Part shown: piece after piece, positions 34,048 to 40,470 of the stretch | Layout: each line of letters opens with the position of its first letter | Numbering within the stretch: the first letter of the stretch is position 1 | Source of the DNA: Pseudoflavitalea rhizosphaerae | GTDB lineage: Bacteria > Bacteroidota > Bacteroidia > Chitinophagales > Chitinophagaceae | Reading direction: 5' to 3' | Length of the DNA: 64,000 nt | NCBI RefSeq assembly: GCF_003991355.1 | Contig: NZ_RCSU01000002.1 | Coordinates: 682,001-746,000, forward strand | The notes under the pieces: model-generated | Told to the model about the DNA's origin: nothing | Seen by the model: only the letters and a program-made list of their open reading frames with translations | Databases searched by the model: none | Made by a program: the position numbers and the translations under genes

Positions 34048-35070
34048 ATGCACAGGAAAGCTTTCATCAACAGATCGGTTTTAGCGCTTATGGCAACCAT
34101 CACCGGAAGGAAGGCCCTGTTTTCACAACAGGAATCAACACAAAAAAATCATAAGCCAATGGAATTTGAAGTAGCCATTATTGGTGGAGCAGCTGCCGGC
34201 CTTTCAGCAGCAATGGCCCTTGGGCGCAGCACCAGGAAAACGATCGTGATAGACAGTGGCAGTCCGCGCAACAAACCTGCACCACATGCACACAATATCT
34301 TCACGCGTGATGGAACGCCACCACTGGAGCTGCTCAGTATTGCAAGAGCCCAGCTGGAGCCTTACACTACTGTTAAGTTCAAAACAGGAAAAGTGCTCAG
34401 CGCCATTCCCAACAATAACCTGATCACGCTCACAACAGATACCAATGAAACGATCACGGTTAGACGACTGATACTGGCAACCGGCCTTACAGACGTACTG
34501 CCCGCTATCAAAGGATTCCCCGAATTATGGGGAACGAAGATCGTGCACTGCCCCTACTGCCATGGCTATGAGCTGAAAGACCAACCCATCGGAATCCTGA
34601 TGAACGGAAAAAATGCAGAACATATTACACCAATGGTGTTCAACCTCAACAAGAGCATCCATATTTTCACCAATGGGAAAATGGAATTCTCAGAGCAATT
34701 CCTGAAATGGACAAACAAACAGAAGATCCGCATTACCGAAACGGAATTGAATGAATTGACAGATGTTGCCGATGGTGTATTGGTGAAATTAAAAGACGGC
34801 AGCACGCATCTTGTTACAGGGATTTATTCAAAAGGCGATAAATACAAATTCCACAATGAGCTGGCTATACAACTCGGCTGCAAGATCAGTGAAGAAGGAG
34901 CTGTACAGGTGGACGATATGTTCAACACCACAGTACCCGGCGTTTATGCTGTAGGCGATCTGGCCCATGCCTCCGCCCACCAGGTGATCATTGCGGCAGC
35001 GGGTGGCGCAAAAGCAGGAATGGCCTGCAATAACAGTTTGATAATGGAAGATTATGAGCACGCGCAGTAA
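34048..35070 (+). CDS. Thioredoxin reductase-like FAD oxidoreductase
   Basis: The 340-residue flavoprotein has the FAD motif VAIIGGAAAGLSAAMALG starting at about residue 42, the redox-active CPYCHGYE motif in the middle, and VYAVGDLAHASAHQVIIAAA at the end. It is the single-domain type with CPYCHG. The electron acceptor is unknown. The first 40 residues (HRKAFINRSVLALMATITGR) look like an export signal and precede an internal ATG (MEFEVAIIGG) at which a cytoplasmic form could start. The frame also reaches back to a TTG at 34021. Its stop overlaps the start of the AraC gene by 17 bases. Confidence 0.85.
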   Translation: MHRKAFINRSVLALMATITGRKALFSQQESTQKNHKPMEFEVAIIGGAAAGLSAAMALGRSTRKTIVIDSGSPRNKPAPHAHNIFTRDGTPPLELLSIARAQLEPYTTVKFKTGKVLSAIPNNNLITLTTDTNETITVRRLILATGLTDVLPAIKGFPELWGTKIVHCPYCHGYELKDQPIGILMNGKNAEHITPMVFNLNKSIHIFTNGKMEFSEQFLKWTNKQKIRITETELNELTDVADGVLVKLKDGSTHLVTGIYSKGDKYKFHNELAIQLGCKISEEGAVQVDDMFNTTVPGVYAVGDLAHASAHQVIIAAAGGAKAGMACNNSLIMEDYEHAQ

Positions 35071-35998
35071 ACCGAGATTGATCCGGAATCCAACAGATTT
35101 CCAGCAACAATACTTGTCTGTACCCGGGCAATCAGGTTGCGAACTGAGCAATAACAGCAAAACGCATAATTTCTTTGAAGCAGTTCCGCTGGAGAAACTT
35201 AAAATGCTCCACAAACAAAAATCATTCACCAGCACCAGGAGGAATTTTTACACCCTGGTGCTGGTAACACGCGGCTCCATTCGTGAAACCATCGGCTACA
35301 GGAATTACAACTTCGGCGCCAATACGCTTTATTTCATTCCGGAAAACCAACTGCATACCATCGAACACTGGAGCAACGATGTGAAAGGATACCATTGCAT
35401 CTTCGATGCCGATTATTTCCTGCTCTGTCTAAGGAACCAGGTGAAGCTGAGCCGCTATCCATTTTTTCAACCGGACAGGGATCCCTTCATGAAGATCACT
35501 GAAACAGAAACGGGAATCTTATTATCGCTGTTCGAGAAAATGCATTTCGAATATTGTAAAAGGGAAAACCACAATGATGATCTGCTGGTGAGAATGTACC
35601 TCAATATCCTGCTCATTGAGATCGAAAGATTGCACCAGCACAAACACGCTGCCGAAGAAACCAATGTTCCAAAAAGACAACAGATGGTTTCGCAGTTCCG
35701 CAAGCTGGTGTCCCAACATTATCTGCAAAAGCGGCAGGTAAATGATTATGCGTCCCTGCTCTACGTAACGCCTCATTATTTGAATGATACCGTGAAGGAG
35801 ATCTCCGGCAAGTCCGCCAGTGAATTCATTTATGAAGAATTGGTGAGGGAAGCCAAATCGCACCTGATTCAAACAGAGAATACTGTAACGCAGATTGCAA
35901 CAGAGCTCAATTTTTCAGACCAGAGTTATTTTTGCCGCTTCTTCAAGAAGCATACAGGCCTGAGTCCGCAGGAATTCCGGAAAAAACATTTTCACTAA
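35054..35998 (+). CDS. AraC-family transcriptional regulator
   Basis: The 314-residue protein has an N-terminal cupin-like sensory domain (FYTLVLVTRGSIRETIGYRN, FIPENQLHTIEHW) and two C-terminal helix-turn-helix motifs: KRQVNDYASLLYVTPHYLN, and TVTQIATELNFSDQSYFCRF ending FFKKHTGLSPQEFRKK. The start ATG lies inside the end of the oxidoreductase gene, so the two are co-transcribed and the regulator may act on that operon. The ligand is unknown. Confidence 0.92.
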   Translation: MSTRSKPRLIRNPTDFQQQYLSVPGQSGCELSNNSKTHNFFEAVPLEKLKMLHKQKSFTSTRRNFYTLVLVTRGSIRETIGYRNYNFGANTLYFIPENQLHTIEHWSNDVKGYHCIFDADYFLLCLRNQVKLSRYPFFQPDRDPFMKITETETGILLSLFEKMHFEYCKRENHNDDLLVRMYLNILLIEIERLHQHKHAAEETNVPKRQQMVSQFRKLVSQHYLQKRQVNDYASLLYVTPHYLNDTVKEISGKSASEFIYEELVREAKSHLIQTENTVTQIATELNFSDQSYFCRFFKKHTGLSPQEFRKKHFH

Positions 35999-36001
35999 CG
36001 A

Positions 36002-36505
36002 TCATATCACTGATGACCAACGGTACACCAGCAACTCCTCTCCTTCCATAATGGTTCTGTCGAAAACAAATCCCAGCTTATCAAGCAATCCAATTGACCT
36101 GCTGTTTTTCGGTGTAACAATAGCAAAGATTGTATCCAGGTTCAATTGCTTTTGCGCAAACTCCATCACAGCTTTGCCAGCTTCCAGCGCCAGCCCGCGC
36201 CCACCGAATTGCGGCAGTAAAGCATAACCGATATCGGGAGCAGGAAGATAATCCCGCTTCAGCAAACCACACATGCCCGCAACTTCTTTGGATCCCTTCA
36301 ATTCCAATGCAAATAACCCGAATCCCTGGACCTGGTAATTGTTGCGGTTTTTCTGAATATAGCGCCCCGCACCTTCAAGATCTTTCACACCCCTGTCGCC
36401 GATATATTGCAGCCAACCCGGAGAATTCACGATCTCCAAAACAAAGTCAGCATCATCCCTGGTCAGCTCCCTGATAGTCATGCGGCTGGTTTCGGTTATC
36501 ATCAT
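36002..36505 (-). CDS. GNAT-family acetyltransferase (RimJ/RimL-like)
   Basis: The 167-residue protein has the RimJ/RimL arrangement: TIRELTRDDADFVLEIVNSP, GWLQYIGDRGV, a CoA-binding segment with LLPQFGGRGLALEAGKAVMEF, and TPKNSRSIGLLDKLGFVFDR near the end. It would acetylate an amino group of an unknown acceptor. It converges on the AraC gene, and the stop codons are only three bases apart. No operon partner is visible. Confidence 0.88.
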   Translation of the reverse strand: MMITETSRMTIRELTRDDADFVLEIVNSPGWLQYIGDRGVKDLEGAGRYIQKNRNNYQVQGFGLFALELKGSKEVAGMCGLLKRDYLPAPDIGYALLPQFGGRGLALEAGKAVMEFAQKQLNLDTIFAIVTPKNSRSIGLLDKLGFVFDRTIMEGEELLVYRWSSVI

Positions 36506-36613
36506 ACCAATACTTTTTTAGGAATGGAGACGCACAATTTACTACGGTTTGACCGATTGACGGTTTTTATCTATCTTCATTATTCCAACTTTCAGCCGCT
36601 AAATTCTACAATC

Positions 36614-37126
36614 ATGAAACAAATTATCAGCGGCATCGTTTTCTCCTTTTCCATTTTTATTTGCAGCAAATCCTCCTTCGCCCAGAATACTGATTCAGAA
36701 CTGACTGCCACCATCCTGCACTTCGACAGCTTATTCTGGCAAACCTACAATACCTGCGACACTACCAGTATGCGGCAGTACTTTACAGAGAACCTTCAAT
36801 TCTATCACGACAAAGGCGGGCCCAGTTATGATTACCAGACCATGGTGAACGGTTTTGCACGCAATCTTTGCAATGGCAGTTTCAAGATCAGAAGAGAAGC
36901 CGTTCCCGGCACTGTAAAAGTGTACCCCATGCGGAACAACGGCGATATTTACGGCGCGCTTATTTCAGGAGAACATTATTTCTACACCACAGAAAAAGAT
37001 CAGCCTGAAAAAAGGGTTGGCATAGCGAATTTCTCACAGTTATGGCTGAAGCAGGGAGGCGTTTGGAAGATGAGTATTGTTCTGAGCTTCAATCATGGCG
37101 AAGCACCACCTTCAGGGAGATTCTGA
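36614..37126 (+). CDS. Exported SnoaL/DUF4440-like protein
   Basis: The 170-residue protein has a Sec signal (KQIISGIVFSFSIFICSKSS, cleavage near SFAQ). One NTF2-like domain follows: LHFDSLFWQTYNTCDTTSMR, YFTENLQFYHDKGGP, GTVKVYPM and FSQLWLKQGGVWKMSIVLSF, the pattern of DUF4440/SnoaL-like folds. The role is unknown. The last 34 bases overlap the 3' end of the convergent pcm gene. Confidence 0.85.
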   Translation: MKQIISGIVFSFSIFICSKSSFAQNTDSELTATILHFDSLFWQTYNTCDTTSMRQYFTENLQFYHDKGGPSYDYQTMVNGFARNLCNGSFKIRREAVPGTVKVYPMRNNGDIYGALISGEHYFYTTEKDQPEKRVGIANFSQLWLKQGGVWKMSIVLSFNHGEAPPSGRF

Positions 37127-37770
37127 ATGCCGGGCAACATCGGCACAAATGCAAAATGATCGAACTGTTCTTCGGTAATGGTATTATCCATTCCTTTCGT
37201 GATCCTGACCATCCTTTGCATGCCGGGGCGGCCAACTGGAGCCACCAGCAAACCACCGGGAAGTAATTGTTTGATCAGTTCTCCGGGAATCTTTTCCGGG
37301 GCTGCCGTGATCAGTATCCTGTGGAATGGCGCTGCTTCCGGCCAGCCGTTGTACCCATCGCCATAACAAAAATGCAGATTGGAGAATCTTTGCAGGTAGG
37401 TGAATTGCTTGTTGCGATCGTAGAATTTCTTTTGCCTTTCTATCGTGTATACCTCAGCGCCCATCTGAGCCAGTACAGCAGCCTGGTAAGCGCTTCCGGT
37501 GCCCACTTCCAGCACCTTCATGCCCGGCTCCACATTCAATAACCAGGTTTGATAGGCAACAGTATAGGGCTGTGATATCGTTTGCTCATTACCGATAGGA
37601 AATGCATTATCCATATACGCTTTGTTACGTAGGCTTTCAGGCATGAAAAGATGACGTGGAATTCTTCCGATGGCGGTCAGCACTCTCGCATCCCTGATGC
37701 CTTTGGATTGAATGGCCTCCACCAGTTTCCGGCGTTGCATCTGACATTTCGGGGAGTCTTCGTATTCCAT
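37093..37770 (-). CDS. pcm: Protein-L-isoaspartate O-methyltransferase
   Basis: The 225-residue enzyme methylates isoaspartyl residues in damaged proteins to start their repair. The SAM site VLEVGTGSAYQAAVLAQMGA and the YTIERQ loop are present, and the N-terminal region IGRIPRHLFMPESLRNKAYMD and QTISQPYTVAYQTWLL match the family. The ATG 37770 gives the usual N-terminus (MEYEDSPKCQMQRRKL); a GTG at 37788 is also in frame. Its 3' end overlaps the exported SnoaL-like gene by 34 bases. Confidence 0.93.
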   Translation of the reverse strand: MEYEDSPKCQMQRRKLVEAIQSKGIRDARVLTAIGRIPRHLFMPESLRNKAYMDNAFPIGNEQTISQPYTVAYQTWLLNVEPGMKVLEVGTGSAYQAAVLAQMGAEVYTIERQKKFYDRNKQFTYLQRFSNLHFCYGDGYNGWPEAAPFHRILITAAPEKIPGELIKQLLPGGLLVAPVGRPGMQRMVRITKGMDNTITEEQFDHFAFVPMLPGIQNLPEGGASP

Positions 37771-37807
37771 GATCCTGTTTTTAAACACAATTGCAGTGAT
37801 GCCAGCA

Positions 37808-38425
37808 CTATGGCCCCTTTTTCAGCAATCCTTCAGTGAGATTTTTCCATTGCAGTTTGGAAAAGATCAGCATGCCCGCACTGCCTGCCATCAGATCCCT
37901 GACTTTGTCCACTATATTCCCGGCGTCTTTATTGGGTTGGATATTCCGGTCAAATACTGCAGCCGTAATTACCTCAGCTTCCCGGTATACAATGAAACTG
38001 CTGGTGGCTGCTGCTGAAAAGAAATGCGCAATGTCAAGATCATCCTTACCAGGATTCCTTGCTGGTCTTACGCGGAATCCATAACGTTCACTATTGGGCA
38101 ATACCTGGTGCGTGACCTCTTCCACTCGCGCCCAGTCGAACCCCTCACCGGCAACTGTTCCGGGGCCGGGAATATCGATCCTGAAATAATCACCCTGGTG
38201 CGGCTCCCTGCTGACGGGCTCTCCGTTCGGATCCATCAATTGAAAACGGGCAGACAATCCTCCGGCAATCTCATGCCACCGGTTCACCTGCATCAGGCGG
38301 GACCTCACTGTATCGAAAAAGATGGCGGCTTCCCTGTGATTTGGGAATTCGATCACAGATTCAGCAGTGATGGATTTGCCTTCCTCCTGCGAAGGAACGA
38401 TCTTTTTATCGGATGATGTAGCCAT
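37808..38425 (-). CDS. Conserved hypothetical protein (205 aa)
   Basis: The 205-residue protein is soluble and without a signal peptide. It reads as mixed alpha/beta: ITAESVIEFPNHREAAIFF, LSARFQLMDPNGEPV, QGDYFRIDIPGPG, VRPARNPGKDDLDIAHFF, VYREAEVITAAVFDRN and VDKVRDLMAGSAGMLIF. I do not recognise a family. It is followed 37 bases later by pcm on the same strand, so the two may be co-transcribed. The ATG 38425 was used; the frame extends to a TTG at 38440. Confidence 0.65.
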   Translation of the reverse strand: MATSSDKKIVPSQEEGKSITAESVIEFPNHREAAIFFDTVRSRLMQVNRWHEIAGGLSARFQLMDPNGEPVSREPHQGDYFRIDIPGPGTVAGEGFDWARVEEVTHQVLPNSERYGFRVRPARNPGKDDLDIAHFFSAAATSSFIVYREAEVITAAVFDRNIQPNKDAGNIVDKVRDLMAGSAGMLIFSKLQWKNLTEGLLKKGP

Positions 38426-38504
38426 GTTAATGGAAAACAAAAAAACTGTACCATTGGTTTAATTGCCCATCAGTGCGGTCTTTGCCGTTATTTTTCCCCC
38501 TTTT

Positions 38505-38669
38505 TCATGCAAAAGAATGAATGCCTTCCATGGCCGGCTGGAAAACGTTCAGTCTGGATTTAAAGTTTTCCATTTTTTCAATCAACTCCATCTTCTCATC
38601 CTCATTCAATTTCCCATTACCTGTTTGCGCACTGGCCACAGCTGCAACGATTATGAATACGATAATCAT
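38505..38669 (-). CDS. Possible small secreted protein (54 aa)
   Basis: From the ATG at 38669 the minus strand encodes a hydrophobic start (MIIVFIIVAAVASAQ) that looks like a short signal peptide, followed by GNGKLNEDEKMELIEKMENF and KSRLNVFQPAMEGIHSFA. It is a plausible small exported protein, but the frame stays open upstream to 38822 and nothing matches in memory. It may be a remnant. Confidence 0.35.
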   Translation of the reverse strand: MIIVFIIVAAVASAQTGNGKLNEDEKMELIEKMENFKSRLNVFQPAMEGIHSFA

Positions 38670-38845
38670 GGCCAGGAATTTATCCCTGACACAAGGCCCT
38701 GAACAGGAAAACGGGAAAATTGGGACCTGAAGCGTAAGCGGCTGGCAATAACTTTGCGGATTCAAGCAGATTAGCGTCAACCTTCCCTGCAAATGTTTGT
38801 TAACGGGTAGGAATCGCCACATACCTTCATCATAAAATTGTCGTC

Positions 38846-39601
38846 ATGAACAGCAACTTCAATCCAGCCCGCAGGCTTTTCATCAAAAATGTAAGCAAGG
38901 CGGCCCTCTCCACTTCCATTGCAATTCCCATCATATCTTCCGTTGCCTGCGCCGGAGAAACGGCCGGAGGCGATGCAGACGGAGATATTACCTGGACGCA
39001 GACCCCGCTTAAATATGCTTACAATGCCATCGAGCCTGTAGTGGATGCGCTTACCATGGAGATCCATTATTCCAAACACGCTGCCTCTTATGCCAAAAGC
39101 CTGGGAGAAGCTGTAAAAGATGAAAATGTGAACACCGGCAGCACCACCATTCCGGGATTACTGGCCGGCATTTCAAAATACTCCACCAAGATGAGGAACA
39201 ATGCAGGCGGGCATTACAATCATGAACTGTTCTGGAGATCACTGAGAACTCCTGCCGACAACAATGCGCCTTCAGGCCCTCTCGCCGATCAGATCAAAAA
39301 AGATTTCAACTCCATCGAAGCATTCCAAAACCAGTTCAATGAAGCAGCGAAAACCAGGTTCGGGAGCGGCTGGGCCTGGCTGGTACTTACCAATGACAAG
39401 AAACTCGTGATCGGTTCCACACCCAACCAGGACAATCCCCTGATGGATGTTTCAGACCTCAAAGGCTTCCCTGTTCTTGGTCTCGATGTTTGGGAACACG
39501 CCTATTATCTGAAATACCAGAACAAGCGACCCGACTACGTTTCAGCCTGGTGGAATGCCGTCAACTGGGACTATATACAACAAAGGTTTGCAAAAGCATA
39601 A
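38846..39601 (+). CDS. Exported superoxide dismutase (Fe/Mn type)
   Basis: The 251-residue enzyme converts superoxide to oxygen and peroxide. The metal ligands sit in EIHYSKHAASY, HYNHELFW and LDVWEHAYY. The residues GGHYNH and STPNQDNPLM match the Mn-type pattern (Gly and Gln at the positions that separate it from Fe-SOD), although cambialistic use is possible. The N-terminus has RRLFIKNVSKAALSTS, a twin-Arg-like signal, followed by SSVAC, a possible lipobox. The protein is therefore likely on the outside of the cytoplasmic membrane. The next gene starts 20 bases after the stop. Confidence 0.93.
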   Translation: MNSNFNPARRLFIKNVSKAALSTSIAIPIISSVACAGETAGGDADGDITWTQTPLKYAYNAIEPVVDALTMEIHYSKHAASYAKSLGEAVKDENVNTGSTTIPGLLAGISKYSTKMRNNAGGHYNHELFWRSLRTPADNNAPSGPLADQIKKDFNSIEAFQNQFNEAAKTRFGSGWAWLVLTNDKKLVIGSTPNQDNPLMDVSDLKGFPVLGLDVWEHAYYLKYQNKRPDYVSAWWNAVNWDYIQQRFAKA

Positions 39602-39620
39602 AATGTAAAAGGATACATTT

Positions 39621-40055
39621 ATGAATACAGTAGAACGGGATATTGCCATTAATGCACCGGTAGAAAAGATCTGGCAGGTGCTGACAGATACTTCTTATAT
39701 CAGCCTTTGGGATGATGTGCCCGGCAGTTTTACAGACAGCAAATTAAGTATGGGCAGCAAACTGGTCTGGGACCTGGAAGATGGCCACCAGAGCAGTATT
39801 ACAGTAACTGTATTTGAGCCGGATAGTGAATTGAGAACAAAGCTGTATGTAACCAGATGGCCATCTCCACCTTCAGCTTATGATATTGCCTATCATTACC
39901 GCATCATCAACCGGCAGAACCAGACAGTACTGAAAATTACTGTTGGAGATTTCGAAGCGCTGGGTGATAAAGCGCCCAACTATGTGGAAGCCTCGGAAGA
40001 ATTCCTGCAAACAGCGGGCGACAGGATCAAAGAACTGGCTGAAGCCCGCGCTTAG
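39621..40055 (+). CDS. SRPBCC/AHSA1-like domain protein
   Basis: The 144-residue protein is a single START/SRPBCC-like domain. It has the opening ERDIAINAPVEKIWQVLTD, then SISLWDDVPG-like loops (TSYISLWDDVPG), strands LVWDLEDGHQSSITVTVFEP and YHYRIINRQNQTVLKITV, and a final helix ASEEFLQTAGDRIKELAEA. Such domains bind hydrophobic ligands or act as chaperone cofactors; the ligand is unknown. It is 20 bases behind the SOD gene and likely in the same transcript. Confidence 0.85.
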   Translation: MNTVERDIAINAPVEKIWQVLTDTSYISLWDDVPGSFTDSKLSMGSKLVWDLEDGHQSSITVTVFEPDSELRTKLYVTRWPSPPSAYDIAYHYRIINRQNQTVLKITVGDFEALGDKAPNYVEASEEFLQTAGDRIKELAEARA

Positions 40056-40064
40056 CTCTGTATG

Positions 40065-40244
40065 AATAGAGGCTGACTAAAAAGTCGGAGAAGCTGGCAG
40101 TCGCTCGCCTCCCGGCGAGTGACTTGTATTTGTTCGCCTCCGGCGAACACCGCGTCGCCGGAAGCGACTGAATAAAACTCACTCGCCGGGAGGCGAGCGA
40201 GTGGACTCTCCGAAATTCAAAGAAGCAATCTGTTTAGTCAGACT
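40065..40244. mobile_element. Multi-hairpin dispersed repeat, copy B, with transposon-like ends
   Basis: Nested inverted repeats fill this stretch. Two 22-base arms (40101-40122 and 40179-40200) are exact reverse complements, and each contains a further hairpin. Between them lie GTTCGCCTCCGGCGAAC and GTCGCCGGAAGCGAC hairpins. Further out, TCGGAGA and TCTCCGA pair. At the edges CTGACTAAA (near 40072) and TTTAGTCAG (near 40232) pair in a GAGxCTGACTAAA-like end. Copy A at 10125 is about 30 bases shorter. There is no gene inside; it looks like a MITE derived from an IS element. Confidence 0.8.
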
Positions 40245-40312
40245 CTGTTGTTTATTTTTTCACTACAACATATTTCCTTCCCATGATCATTGGAACTGTG
40301 TTGGGTACTGGT

Positions 40313-40456
40313 CTAAAGGACCGGGTAACCAATTACCACCACGTGATCCGGAGGGTCGTCAAAGGCCGGTACAGGAACAGGTTCGTCGCTTACGGTTTCT
40401 GACCAGCGAAAGTTCCTGGCATTCCTGTCGTCGAATTCCATTATTCTATTATTCAT
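40313..40456 (-). CDS. Possible acidic small protein (47 aa)
   Basis: The minus strand from ATG 40456 to TAG 40313 encodes 47 codons beginning MNNRIMEFDDRNARNFRWSE and ending VVVIGYPVL, with an acidic Pro-rich middle (DEPVPVPAFDDPPD). Codon choice resembles that of neighbouring genes, but no family is recognised. It is divergent from the S9 peptidase gene and lies between it and the repeat element. Low confidence. Confidence 0.3.
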   Translation of the reverse strand: MNNRIMEFDDRNARNFRWSETVSDEPVPVPAFDDPPDHVVVIGYPVL

Positions 40457-40470
40457 AAACAGCACCGCAT

